Origin: Lepiota brunneoincarnata
Lineage: Eukaryota > Basidiomycota > Agaricomycetes > Agaricales > Agaricaceae
Assembly: GCA_023014365.1 (NCBI GenBank)
Contig: JAEBUN010000003.1
Coordinates: forward strand, 1,860,001-1,924,000
Length of the DNA stretch: 64,000 bases
Direction: 5' to 3'
Shown: positions 21,641 to 33,949 of the stretch, in pieces
How positions within the stretch are numbered: position 1 is the first letter of the stretch
Layout: each line of letters starts with the position of its first letter
Position numbers and translations under genes: made by a program
The notes under the pieces: generated by a model
The model's database searches: none
What the model was told of the DNA's origin: nothing
What the model saw: only the letters and a program-made list of their open reading frames with translations

Positions 21641-24490
21641 ATGATGGCCACCCTAGGCCTTCCCCCGCGCCCTTCCTACGACTTAAACGTTGTCTCTGAC
21701 TCGACAAAACCGACAGATTCAAACACCAGCTACAAGTTTCCCCACACTCGTGCCCAGCTCTCTGCATTCGCTCGCCAACACAAGTCAACTGAGAACCACG
21801 CGAGCGATGCGGACCATGATGACCTCAACCGCGTGCCATCTTCCCTCGTGAACAAGGTCGTCTCGTTGCTCGCTGATGAAAAGGAGGATGAGCTCAAGGC
21901 CCTGCTCAAAGAGACCTATGACATGGACAGTGAAACAGTCAGTGCCCTATCTGTCCCTTTCGCGCGCCCAATTCTGAACAAAGGACCGGACCCTAGGTTG
22001 AGGAGAGTGTCTTAGACCTAATGCACAAACACAGGGATGATGTCGCAGGTGTTCCATTTCTTTTTTTGACCCCAACGCGTCGTCCGGTTTCTCGTCCTTC
22101 ATCCCGGGCGTCAACTCATTCGGCCCGTCTCCATCCCGCACGCCCAGACACGCCTTGTTCTGCTCCTGCCTCGCCACTCGCTTTGATGTATCGTCGTCCT
22201 CACACACCGGCTACATCTCCTTTGGCCAACGGTGAGGCTCGCTCCTACATGAGCGCCAAAAGCGACTATTCTCCCACATCTTCTCCCATCCTCGCTCATG
22301 CCCAAGCAACGCAGGCTCAGGCACAATGGACCGCAAGTTTACCAGCTTCGCCTCTGCTTACTTCCCGTTCACTCAACGCAAAAGCGTCTGAATTTAAACC
22401 TATCCCCCGGCCGCTTTCTTCTGCATCCTCCCAGCCTGGCTCACTCCTTCGCGCAGACACACCGTCTCCGGACATGTGGGCGCACAGCTCTCTTCGTGCT
22501 CCATCCAATCTTGCCATCGCTGCACCACTCATCGCCGATCAATCAACAGCTCCCAGATCACTCACTCCTAGTTCATCACTCCGCTCATTTGTTCGTCCCG
22601 AAGAAGAGGAGGAAGAGGACCCCTACGATCCTTTCTCCAACAACGGCACGCTACCGTCGGCGTTCCACTCCATCACTGTTTCCGACTTTGACTCCCAGTG
22701 GTCCGTGTCCCCTCCCAAAGAATCCGAGCTCGACCGCGTTGGAACCCAGGCACCTTACGAATATGGCTATCCTCATTACAGCAATACCAATGGAAGCGCT
22801 GATCCCATCGACGACGCCGAAGCGAATGCTGCTCTCACCGATGGCATGACGCCTTTTGATGTTCTCAGCTCCGTTTTTGGGTCCACACTTGCCCCATCTG
22901 AGCTCGAAGAGGCTCTTGCTGCCAATGGCTACGAGTTTGAACGTGCAATGGCCTGGTTGGTCGATCGTGCCTTGCCACAGCAGCCGGCTTCGCCGCAACA
23001 GCAGATTAGGATGCAAGCCATGGGTGGTAGAGTTACGCTCGTTTCGCGCGATGCTACAGGAAATATGCGCGGCGATAGTAGAGGTGGCTATCATAATAAC
23101 AGTAGCAACAGTGCTGGTCGCGGAGCACCCCGATATGTCAACGGGCGCCCTGTGCAAACGGGCAACAGGGTCTGCCGATACTTTGTCGCCGGAGAATGTC
23201 TCAGGGCAGATTGCCGCTTCAGGTGGGTACACCAACCTCAGGGGGTCAAGGATAGGAAAAGTTTGTATGCTGAACCTTTTGCCAGCCATGATTTGGAGCG
23301 CGCCTTGTGCAGATTCTGGCTCCGCGGGATGTGTGCGAAGAATGAAGCCTGTGAGTTCTTGCATCATTTACCCAAAGATGCGGATGTTGCGAGTTTGAAC
23401 ATTGCCATGTCCCGGTCCAATATACGATCTGGACCGGGACATCATGGCCCGCATGAGACACACAATGCTCCTGTAGATGAATTCCCTGTGCTTGGATATG
23501 AAGGCAACGCTGGGAACAAGCATATCCACGGGTACTATGATCCAGGTCGGACACGGTTCGCGGCCGCGGTCAAGAAACCGCCGCCCCCCAAAGTCAATGG
23601 CATGCACCTCTCTCGTGTTTTGGGGCCTTCTGCGGACAATCTATATCACCAGTCTGCTATTGTCGCGCCTCGACCCTCACCTCGGTTGAAGCTGCGTCCG
23701 CCGACGTTGCTTCCGACCCTGCCTACTGGAGAGGCTATCAATCAATTATACATGTCGTACCGCCAACGAGCATTGCAATTGGGAGCAGCACGGAATGCCT
23801 GTCTGTCACGTGCTGCTGATGCCTGGAGGCGAGGGGACGGTGCTGCGGCCAAGAGGTTCAGCAGAGAGGGGCATGATTTGAACGCCAAGATGTCAGCTGA
23901 GATGGCAGGCGCCGCGTCTAAACTGGTCAGGGAGCGGGCGCATCTGGCGGAGCAAGCTGTAAGGGGACGGGACATGGGTTGGTCTGATGATCCCGGAGAT
24001 AGGACTGCTAGGGGTAAGCCGTGTGGTGACGGACTTGGCGTCGTTTTGGGTGTTGCGAGGAAGGAGGTGGGTGATGGGAAGCTGACAAGTGGGGAGAGGA
24101 CGGAATGTATGTTGGACCTGCACGGTCTGCATGCGAATGAGGCTACGGAGGTGCTTGAGCAGTTCTTGTTGACGGTGAGTGTGCTGGTGCATTTCTTAGA
24201 CATTGAACTCTATTGATGTTTCATAAACTGCTTAGTTGGAGAATGAGCATTTCTATGGTTTAGGTATGAATGTTGTTTTTTTGTCATGGTGACCGACCCT
24301 GAAATCTTTCGCTGTAGCTTATGCAATTGTTGGAGAAGAGAAACACACTGGCACCCAGAACCCAGCTCGTGGTGCATCTCGCGTACGCTTAGCAACGGGT
24401 GTGCGCGAGTGGGTTCACCGGTGGGGATACCCATGGAGCGAGCGCGATGGAATCATCTGTATTGATCCCTTGACGCACGCGTCTGGTTGA
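21641..24490 (+). CDS. CUE, twin CCCH zinc finger, DUF1771 and Smr domain protein
   Basis: Starts MMATLGLPPRPSYDLN at 21641 (a second ATG is adjacent). A Ser/Pro-rich region precedes a CUE-like ubiquitin-binding helix bundle (DVLSSVFGSTLAPSELEEAL, about 22859-22918). Two CCCH fingers follow: CRYFVAGECLRADCRF joined by splicing to SHD (C-x7-C-x4-C-x3-H), and CRFWLRGMCAKNEACEFLH (C-x7-C-x5-C-x3-H). Next are DUF1771 (YRQRALQLGAARNACLSRAA, about 23761) and an Smr domain: LDLHGLHANEATEVLEQFL, then across two introns LENEHFYGL and YAIVGEEKHTG, ending IICIDPLTHASG with the stop at 24488-24490. Smr domains with LDLHG are RNA endonucleases, and CUE-Smr proteins such as yeast Cue2 cleave mRNA at collided ribosomes. 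That role here is inferred from architecture. Intron 23223-23285 is stop-free (see findings). Confidence 0.85.
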
Positions 24491-24685
24491 TTGAATGTTA
24501 CTGACCTATACGAACGAGAGCAAAAGAAAAAGTAGGTAGAATAGAAATAAATGTATGGATATTTTTGACATGAGTATCGCACACGTGATGCTCACCGCAC
24601 TGGTCTCCAGGCAGTTCCAACCTGGTCCTCGTCTCCCTCTCAATATGTCCCTTTGCTCCTAACCACCATCTACCATTCCACACAC

Positions 24686-26279
24686 ATGGCCACCAAGATT
24701 AAGGACAGCTCGCCCAAGCTCGAAACATCCTCCTCACACACCCCCACGGACAGGAAACACTTCTCTATCGATCTCAGCCTGGAACTCGAACGCCAGCTCG
24801 AGATGGAGGCATCACCCCCTCCAACTCCCAGTGCCTCAACAGGCGAGATTCACCCCAAACACGAGTCCCTAGACCCCCATATCCTAGCACATCTTGTCAC
24901 GCAATTAAGAAAGTCAGTGGAAGACATAACCAAGGAGAGGGATGACATGGTGAAGCTTGTGGAGGGTGCTACCACGCGGGAAGCGTCATTGCAGGACACA
25001 CTGCAATTGATGACCGAGAAGGCAACAGACTACGAAGAAGAGCTTAGTGCGGCAAAGAAGAAGATGAGGGAAGACGAAGAAGCCATTGCGCTTTTGCGGA
25101 ATAAGGTTGAGGAAAGCAGGTAAGCGCCCACACCCGTCCCCCCTCCCTCCCTATCAGTCCCTATCTATTTCGGCGAAGGGGTTTGTGGGGGTCTTGTGAT
25201 AGCCTTTTTCGTTGACCCTGTCTTGTTCTAGGCGGGGATTGATGCGCCTTCAGACGGAGAGTCGACGTCAGAGTGTTGTACCCAATTCATTGGATTTGTC
25301 CCGCGCCGGCGTTTCCGCGTTTGGTAGCCCACCGTCCTCGAAACGTGCCTCATTTACACCCCTGACCGGGAGGGCGAACGGTCACAGACGCATCTCGTCC
25401 ATCTCCGTTGACGGGAATGGTCTTGCTGCTCTTCATTTGTCCGATTTGAACCCCAGTCCGAATAGCCTGACCACAACTTTTCCGGAGTTCTCAGGTTTGT
25501 CGACCACTGGTCTCCAGGGTCCCCGGCGATCATTGTTTGGGAAATACTCTCCACCGAACCCTGATGTCCCGCTTCCGCCAACAAATACCTCATTAGCTGA
25601 CATGGAGTCGCTGAGGAAGGAAATTGGGGGCCTGAAGAAGGAGCTATCAGATACCCGTGCCGAACTGGCAGAAGCCAACGAAGCAAAGGAAGCATCAGAT
25701 ATGTGCGTCAAGGCGCTCCGAGAGTTCATTGCAGAAAATCGGGTCGGGGAAGACATTGCAGGAGAGGCAAATATGAAGTTGCCGCCACCGCCAGCCATAG
25801 GAAGCGGAGGGGAACCTGACCCTGACAAAAGGGTCGCTGCTGCAAGCTCTGGATGGGGATTTAAACTCTGGAGAGCGGACGCACCGAGAGCTCCTCTAGC
25901 AGTCAACACCGCTGCGCCGCCACCAACTCTGGTCCAGCAACCACAGAATTCAGCCCCGCTCTCGCGTAAGCTCGGAGGTTTCTTCAGCTCGCGTGCAAGT
26001 ATCTCGTCCACCAGCTCCCAGATCAGCTCAACAACGCCTGTATTGCAGACTAATGCCGCTATACCCACTACCACGAATGCACGCAATTCGCTCTCCGGGC
26101 ATAGTGTTTCTGATGCATCTTCACTCGCCGAGCCTGTCAGTCCTTCGTGCGAGAATCAAGGGAACGTGAGGATTGCTGGCGAACGGATGGGAGTTCCTAT
26201 GGAAAAGGAGAACGATGTAGGTGTCTCGATTTCGGTTCAGTCAGCTGATGGAGTGCGCCCGGGTGCCCTCGTTGGGTAA
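24686..26279 (+). CDS. Coiled-coil protein of unknown function
   Basis: Starts MATKIKDSSPKLETSSSHTP at 24686. A first coiled coil (about residues 70-150: HLVTQLRKSVEDITKERDDM and onward) crosses one intron (donor after 25120, acceptor just before GCGGGGATTG near 25233) into GLMRLQTESRRQSVV. A Ser/Pro-rich segment follows, then a second short coiled coil (MESLRKEIGGLKKELSDTRA, about 25602) and a Ser/Thr-rich tail. A conserved-looking motif, GWGFKLWRADAPRAP, lies between. The stop used is at 26277-26279; an alternative splice from about 26221 to 26313 would give a different end at 26415. It resembles conserved basidiomycete coiled-coil proteins, possibly trafficking adaptors, but no domain lets me name a function. 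Confidence 0.7.
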
Positions 26280-26785
26280 TTTGGCCATCTATTGCTTTTT
26301 TTGCCTTCAAGGATTTCGGTGCCTGTGGAGAAAATATCCCTTAGACGATTTACCCTTTCTCTTTCCGTTCTTCGGTGCCTATGTCTATGACATGACGATT
26401 CACGATCCCTTATGAACACACACATAGGTACAGCTACTCTACCCTTTTCCTCATCAGATTTCGTTTCATGATATATATAAAAGTGTCTCACTATTATTAC
26501 TATGGGGTTTTCACACTTGTAGCACACTTGTACATCCGTTCTCATCGTATTACTATGGTATCATAATCATTGCGCATCGATATGATGCTTCCCACCTGTA
26601 GAATCGTGTCATTACTCTCTAAGCGATCTGCGACCACCCAGTCGATGGTGGAATACAATATTCAAGCATAATAACCAATTAGACTATGCGAATGCCAAGA
26701 CAATTTACACACTGCGAGTGTTGCAAGTGGTTGGTGTGTATGAGTACAACATGAACATGAGTGAAAGCGCCAAAATCCAAAAATG
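26280..26785. other. Convergent 3' intergenic region
   Basis: About 500 bp between two gene ends facing each other, AT-rich in places (26470-26520). It probably contains the two 3' UTRs. Nothing else is seen. Confidence 0.45.
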
Positions 26786-29700
26786 TCACAAATTGTCCAA
26801 TATAGTCCCCCAATGGAGAAGAAAGGCGAGCTTCTGCTGCGCACGAAGTCGTGGACAGCCTTGGAACAGCGCAAAAACGTCTTTACACCAAAGATGGTAT
26901 TTAACCCGATCATCAGGTTTGGGCACAAGTTCCTGTAAGATGGTTTCATTGGAAAGGCAGTCCTCTCGTCTCAAAGGAAAGCACCTACTTGTGAATTGCT
27001 CCGAAGCATGGAGAGAAATTTGAAAGTAAGTTCGATCCCAGCACGGATTTGAGGTGTTGATTCGGCTGTTTCTCGTAGAGTAGACTCGATGTTTTTGAAG
27101 ATGGCTGATAATATTAGCGTTAATCCCTCCCCCAACAAGATGCGTCTCGGGGAAAGGGCACACCTTGTAAGAGTGAAGTTTGGAAGATCTTGTGCTCTGG
27201 GGCATCCGCACCCTCTATATCAGATGCGGGCAGGATCCCGGCAGTGTCCTTGAAAAGAACGTTCTGGCCAGCTTCTTGGAGTACAACTTGGTGCCAGTAG
27301 TTGGGTTCGATTGTAATGCTGAAGGTCGCAAGTGATTCAATCAAAGTGTCCAGAAGTTTTGCGCTCTGCAACTAAGGAAGGGTTTTCAACAGAGAACGTG
27401 ATATCGAGAGGCGCACTTACAGCATAGAAAGTAGGATCGTGTCGGAGGATCTCAGCATAGATAACGAGCTGTATCCTCACCCGTAGCCAATTAGAGCGAA
27501 TGCGGTTCCACAAAGGCTCAATCTCATTTAAACAGAATGACCAGTCCTAGGTAGTAGCTCTTTGGTAGTAGGGCATAATGGCAAGAGAGACACAACGTAC
27601 CTTGAGGGTGTCATGTTGAATTAGGATGTGCATACAACCAATGAAGCAAAGGACCCAGCTGTCGAAGGCAGTCAGGTGGGCAATATGTCCTTCATTCAGC
27701 AAGTCGACGGCAGCTTCACAAAACCGTCTTATCTTCCTTTGAGCAATCCAGAAACATGGAAACACTACCTAGATCAGGTGTAAGCGCCAATGGAGGGTGT
27801 GAAGTAACAAATACACACTGTCTGCAGGAGTTTTTGTTCCTCTTCTTTGATGGTTGCAAAACTAAGAGCTTGATTTTCCAACAGTGCCAGAGTGGTAGGG
27901 TCGTCGAGATTGATGCCAAAATCAAAATCGCCGTAATCTTGGCTATCAGGATCGTCCGTTTGAACTGCTGGTAGTCGAGGTTCTGGTAACGGTAGACATT
28001 TTGTTCTAGCATCCAGAAAGCTCTCAACGAAACGTCGCATTTCTTTCATATTACAGTTGGCTTCTTCTATGGCTTTCGAGCACTCGGTTTCAAGAAGTGG
28101 TCTGAATGCGACTAGATAACGTTATCAGGTGGTGCGTCACCATTGGGGAAATGACTTACGGAGAAAGCAGACGTCCGGGTAGCGGACTTCGCTCGCAAAT
28201 GTCTCCATGATAAACCGCCCTGCAGCCCACAAGGCTAAGATGAGGAGCAGGTGATTCTGCGTCTTGTTCTCATGCTCGTTCTGCTCTTTTAGTACATGGT
28301 ACCTGAACGATCGAAGCACCTTGAACTCAGATGCCACATCCTCGACTATTGATCCGAACCATTCAGCAATCCCTTGCACAGCTATGTTCCTCCGTACCAT
28401 GAGCGATGCCAGAAGTCGAATCCCACGAACGGCAAGGGTCCGAGTCGATAGATCAGACTCTTTGAAGTCGATGCTCTTTTGAGCTTGGGCAATTCTTCGA
28501 GTCGCGGAATCGGGGTCAACGGCGATTGCAAGTGCAATAGCTGCCAGTCGGTTGCAGATAGGTGAAAGGTCGTTAGCATCTGGAACTACATCCTTCTGGG
28601 ATCTGAACCTTGATATTGGAATTATCAGCGCGAGCATCTTCTTAGTCTCCGACTGAGAGAGACTGCCAGAATCAATGGCACGCATGAGGAGTTTGAGGAC
28701 CGACGTGAAGGCCGTATCGTTGGTCAGTCGTAACTGAGAAAGCGAGTTCCAGTCGCACTCCAACATGAAGTCGGGATAGTCAGCTTCCTCATGGCAAAGA
28801 TTAACGAAATTTCGAGCGCGAAAAATGTCAACCAGCTGGTTTAGGGCGCCGAAGGAGTGATCCATGCCCCACTTCCAGTAGTCCAGCAAGTGATAGCACC
28901 GCGAAATGATGACAGAAAGATATTCGTCTCTCTTCTCCAGCGTTTCTTGGCTCAGATGGCGTAGTTTGTCCAGATTTTGGGCGAGCTGAACTTGTTTCAC
29001 AGTGTATGCGACGAGAGTCCATGATGAGGAGAGTCGTGAATGGCTAGTGGATATTCCATGACTTGAGAAGTGAGAGAGGGCCATCAAGGCAAAAACATTC
29101 TTCCACAGGTTCTCACCCGTTTCGAATGTGTTGAATGGCGATAGGGACTGATAATAATAGAGGATCTCGCGCCAGAGCGGGTTCTCCTTATGGGAGCTGG
29201 CTGGTTGGTGGTTGTCACAGGCTGGGAGCAAATGGATCAAGCACACCCACATCTCAGCAGCATAACATGTCAGCTTTGAATCATCGAGAACCTGATTTTC
29301 GTGGACAACCTTGTAAGGTTTGCGAAGACCGTAGTCAAAGAGGTAATGAATTAACAACCGTACTGAGGCCCCGAGAGGGTTCAAATCCACCGGTTCCAAT
29401 AAACTGCTGGACAATCGGTGCCCGGCTCGAATGGATGTCTCAATGCAGAACCAGCAAAGAGATAAGAGGATGACGTCGAGGGCTTTCGCTGGTATCTCCT
29501 TGGACTTCAAATCGGAGACGGTTGATAGCGTTTTATTTTTTACGAATGTGAGCAAGAGATCACCACCGCCTTTGTCCTGCCGAAAGCGGAACCAACTTAT
29601 GAAACGGCAAGCAGACCTTGCCAAGTTATTCCAGTCCTTTATTGTCTCCTCGTATCCATCAGAGGGAATGTCCATGGAAAGCCCCGATAAGCCGTCAAAA

Positions 29701-32700
29701 ATCTGTCCTAAACAAGTCAGAAAGTCATCAAGCTCCATCGAAGGACTGATCGACAATCCACAAAGGTGGGTTGGTTCAGGGCTGAGGGGGGCGTTATTTC
29801 TGAGGATATCGAGCAGTTCATGCAGCCAACCCCTTCCAACATAACTGGTTGGGCCAAACGTAATCCCAGGCTGTAAGGTCTCTATGCTCAAGCCGACGGT
29901 GCACTCCTCGTTACGACGTCGTGGACGCTTTCCTAAACGTCGCCGTCGAGGGTCCGAAGCACTCAGGCACTGTTTGCGCCCATCTACTTCATCAATCGGC
30001 TCGGGAGCGGCGTGCGCTTGGGTCCTGCCATTATCATTCCGCGCCGTGCCCGAATGCTGCTCGTAAGGTTGGTGTGGCGTGAAGGAATGATAGAAATCGT
30101 CGTCATTGGAATCAATGGTGACTTTGATCGGCTTCTTCAGGCGACCTGAAGTGATGAAGGGCTGAAGTGGATTAGCCATTGGATATACACCTTGTCTTTT
30201 TGCTCGCTCCTTGCGTTCCCTGCGCCTCTCCTCCCAGCTCTTCCGCTTGTTGGGCTCCGTTGTTTCAATTTCGATTCTGATTGGCTCGGTCGCAATCCCG
30301 GCTGAAACCAGCATTAATCAGTTACTCTGAGTCGAATGAAGACCACCACAATTATACCTGCTGGTCGTTTGCCACTGCTAGAGTCGGGTCTCTTGGTAGG
30401 AGCGTGATGTGAGAAATCGAGCAGCATCTGCCGCTCACTACCATATCTGCGCACATCGCGAGTCATCACATCGATTTTATACTTCGACCGAGAGGCTGGT
30501 GGACGGGTGCCACGAGTACTGCGGGTGTTATGTTTCCCAGATCTTCGTCGCGAGGGGGCCTTGGGAACCTTTGGCTTGGAGATAGAGGCTCCAACAATTC
30601 GCGTTCGCGATAGCATCCAATCAATCAAACTCTCCTCCTTAACCTTCACATTACCACCACCTTGCCTATCTTCGTACAATGCGTCGGGAGCATCGTCCCT
30701 TAAGTAAGCACTAATATCCTCCTGATCCGCTCGCTCCTCCTCCGAGCTATTGGTGTCTTCATCTGAGATTACAATGGCTTCAGATATTGGTGCTGAGAAG
30801 TGACGAACACTACGAGGACGAGACGGCCCAGCATCTTGCGCCCCCTCCAGGCGAGAATCCCAGGTATTGTCCATGGCCGATGGCTCAATGCCGACATAGT
30901 CCCGAATGTCCCCATCGTAGAGACGCTGTGGGGAAGTCGACCTACTCTCCTCCTCGCTTTCCGGGTCTCCTCGTATGTCGTGTATGCCCCTCGGATTCAC
31001 GGCCTTTCTGACCCGCGATTGACCTGGGAGCAAAGGCCCGTCCTCTTTGGTTGCGTCTTCCCCAAGGCGACGAATACGCTGCTTTTCAAGGTATTTCGTC
31101 CTGTCCCTTCGCAACATTTCTTTGGCGACCTTGGGAGGATACATTTTACAAAGAATGCGGTACTGTTTGCTCAAGAACTTGTGCAATTCTTGGTCCGAAT
31201 CTGATTCCGAGTCGTCACCGCTTTCCGTAGCGGAGGAAGTGTCATCCCCGACTTCCATAATTTGCTGGTGGGTGTCATTCCGTTGGAATGGCCCTTCTTC
31301 ATGTTGGGAAGAGTCTGCGCGTCTGGTATCTGCCTCGATATCATCACCGGACGTGAAGTCGTCCATGAAATAATCCCGTAAAATGTCTGTTTCACTATGA
31401 CCTGTTCCAGGTAACGAAGGAATCCGGGAAGTGTGGTTTTGTCGAGAAGGTGCCAGAGCCCGAGCATCAGGATCCTGGTAATATATATCGGTCACTTGTG
31501 CAAACAACGTTTGGTCTGACCTAACTCACATATGAGTTGGACCCGTTGGAGTCTGGGGAGGTAAGTGACATCGGGAAGCGTTTCTGCCTCTTTTTAGTTT
31601 CCCTCTCTTCTTTTCGTTGTCGCCTTTCTCTCTCCATCTCTTCTCTCTCTCTCCTTCGCTTCTCTCTCTCGATCTTTCGAGCTTCCTTCACGAGGTCCTC
31701 TCCATCCTCATCGGACTCAGTAAGGGGCTCGAGGAAAGCAGGTAGCGGCTGTGACGGTGATGATGGGTTTTCGTCTTGTGTATCAACATCTTTGCCTCTA
31801 TTTATCGTTTGTTGTTGCGATTCTCCCTCTACATATTCTTCCTCTTCGTAACGGTCCTCAGGAAGATTTGCACGACGCCTTTGAAGTCGGAGGACATCAA
31901 CAATAGCAGCAGGGTTGTTCTTCAAGACAGACTTGTACTGGTAATCGTCGTACAAGTACGGGCGCAATTGATTCGGCTGCCGGCGGCGAAGTGGGTACCG
32001 TTGGCGCTGCCGCAAACTCATCCTGCAGGCTCTCCGCACCCACAGCAGCCTTTGGGGCAAGTTCCACAGATTCCTCAGGTGCAGTTCCCTGAATCACTTC
32101 ATCCTCAATACGAGAGCTGGTAGTATCGGGAGAAGTTGGAGAGGAGGCAGGAAAACTCAAAGGTGACTCGTCTCTGAATAAATGGCCTTCAGAGGTTCCA
32201 GAGCCAGCCTGCGAAATCGGGACAGGTGAAGTGGATTTAGGCGGAAGTGCAGCAAGTTCATCTTCAGATTCCTCCTGAGATTGGCACAGTGATTTTTGTT
32301 GAGATAACGTTCGTCCCAAGGACGGCCTAAGGGAGAAGTGTTGTGAAGAAAGAGGTGACTTCTACCAGTAGTTCAATGACAAAAAAAAACAAGAGCCAAT
32401 TGACAAACCTACCGTTTGATCCAGTACGTTACTGCCACCAGCTGCAGGTGCCGATGCCTCCCTGGGTGAAACCATCCCACCGAGAAAGTCTATTTCTCTG
32501 CGGTGGGGATGCCCTCTGTGGAACAGTCCAAGAATCCCGTACTTCCACACCCCGCAGCACAGTGTCATCACCTGTAGTCAGATCAATCCTGGATACCTCC
32601 CGGAGGTATGCCGGTGACCGAGAGCCTGGACATCTCATCGACCTCCATCTTCACGCCTTCCTCTACATCCTACGGCGTCCTGATCAGATTTCTGAAAAGC

Positions 32701-33009
32701 GTTGACGAATAACCCAACACCTTCGTCGCTAGAATGATCAAGCTAATTGAACATTCAGCCTAACCACCGAAAATCGACTGAATAAATACACACCTTCCTC
32801 CTCTTCTTTGGGGCATCATACGTGTAACTATTTTCCTCATTTAGCCCAGCACTCACTTGTGTCTTCGGCTCTCCAATTTCCAACTCCCCAGCATCCTCGA
32901 CCCGATCATCAGTACCTGCAACGCCACAGGACCGCTGGTAAGCATCGCCCTGCTCCTCTATATCCGACGTCTCCACGTAGGAAGCCTCTCGAGTAGTGGT
33001 CTCGTTCAT
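26786..33009 (-). CDS. MMS22: Mus7/MMS22-like DNA replication-repair protein
   Basis: A large minus-strand gene from MNETTTREASYVETSDIEEQ (33009) to LLHWGTILDNL (stop 26786). The N-terminal third is acidic and disordered. Family-type motifs follow: LRRRQPNQLRPYLYDDYQYK (about 31930-31990), the helix HKFLSKQYRILCKMYPPKVA (about 31130-31190), ESLIDWMLSRTRIVG, and then a long helical C-terminal region with GRGWLHELLDIL and SLCWFCIETSIRAG. The last exons read AGIELTFKFLSMLRSNSQ and ELVPKPDDRVKYHLWCKDVF. This order fits fungal Mus7/MMS22 proteins, which act with the Rtt101 cullin ligase or its equivalent to rescue stalled replication forks. Joined length is above 1,700 residues. A frame change near 32000 is explainable by an intron (for example GTGGAA to GCGGCAG). 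The family call rests on pattern memory, not on a search. Confidence 0.6.
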
Positions 33010-33949
33010 GTACCGTCAGCTGAAATCATTTGTAGTGTGCAGCCTTGATTCCACAAAACCGGCTGGAAGGAGTGATTCAGTGGTGATAGTGCACGTCACA
33101 CGAGCCTGCAAGATCACATGAGATTGTGACTGACGCGCATCTTATTTTTGCTTTCTTTTTCCTTTCTTTGGTTACTTTCTTGCGTGTTTTTTGGTGGAGC
33201 TATACGGACTGACCAAGGCCTGGAACTGATGCGTGTTCCTCCATCAAGGACTGTTCCGTGAATTCCTTCTTTTAAATATTCTTCCTCCCGTACTATACCA
33301 AAACTTGTCAACTGTTACACTATTATGCCCTCATACAAGTACGGGATACTACCGTTCAATAGTCGACCTTTTTACCTCCAGGAGCTCACCGCTCTAATCA
33401 GGATACAATAGAAATGAAAAAAAAAACGAGTTCAATGTGTGCATCAAGAGAAAAGACAATTCTGTGAGAATACTTATTGAGAGGAAAGCTGGAATGATGT
33501 GGCAAACGGATGGAGAATGGTGTGGGACACAAGTGGTTGATGGATGGTGGAACAAAGCATATTCGGTTCATACAAGACAGGATAGACAGCCAATGATAAA
33601 AGGGGAACTGGGGGTGTAGGGGGTGGATGTGAGGTAAAGTCGGGAACTGGGAATAATGGATGGGCAAAACAAAAAAGAAAAGCTACAATGCATAGTGCAC
33701 AGGAAAGGGGGAAGTAGGTCAAGCGGTTTGCATGCATTTAGGGGCAGAACGATATTGAACACAGAAAAGAAAACGTATGTGACCCTTGCCATCGTCAGTA
33801 TTGGATTGAGCAATGGACTGAGATTCTGGGGGGAGGATATGTATGAACGATGGTGCAAACGACGACGACGACGACGGATGATGCGAGTTGGGTGTTCGTA
33901 TTTACAAGCAGTGACTGTTTATTGATGATGACTTCTTTTCGACTCGCGA
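33010..33949. other. Intergenic region, promoter side of the MMS22-like gene
   Basis: About 940 bp between the start of the MMS22-like gene and the stop of the next minus-strand gene. It has A-rich and T-rich stretches (33150-33190, 33410-33425, 33660-33680) and a short CGA repeat at about 33858-33875. Open frames in it lack family similarity. No gene is called. Confidence 0.45.

Noticed and set aside
22298..22849. 183-codon Ser/Pro/Leu-rich plus-strand frame
   Set aside because: Alternative frame of the Ser/Pro-rich region of the CCCH/Smr gene, with no family similarity.
26221..26415. Alternative last exon of the coiled-coil gene ending GAYVYDMTIHDPL
   Set aside because: Splice signals exist, but the unspliced frame stops soon after and nothing in the sequence favours the longer form; kept as a note only.
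29370..29395. GGTTCAAATCC, resembling the T-arm of a tRNA
   Set aside because: It lies in a coding exon of the MMS22-like gene and no matching acceptor or D arm is found upstream.
31897..32060. Frame change in the MMS22-like gene taken as a frameshift
   Set aside because: A normal phase-0 intron (GTGGAA donor or GTGATT donor to GCGGCAG acceptor) joins the two frames, so no damage need be assumed.
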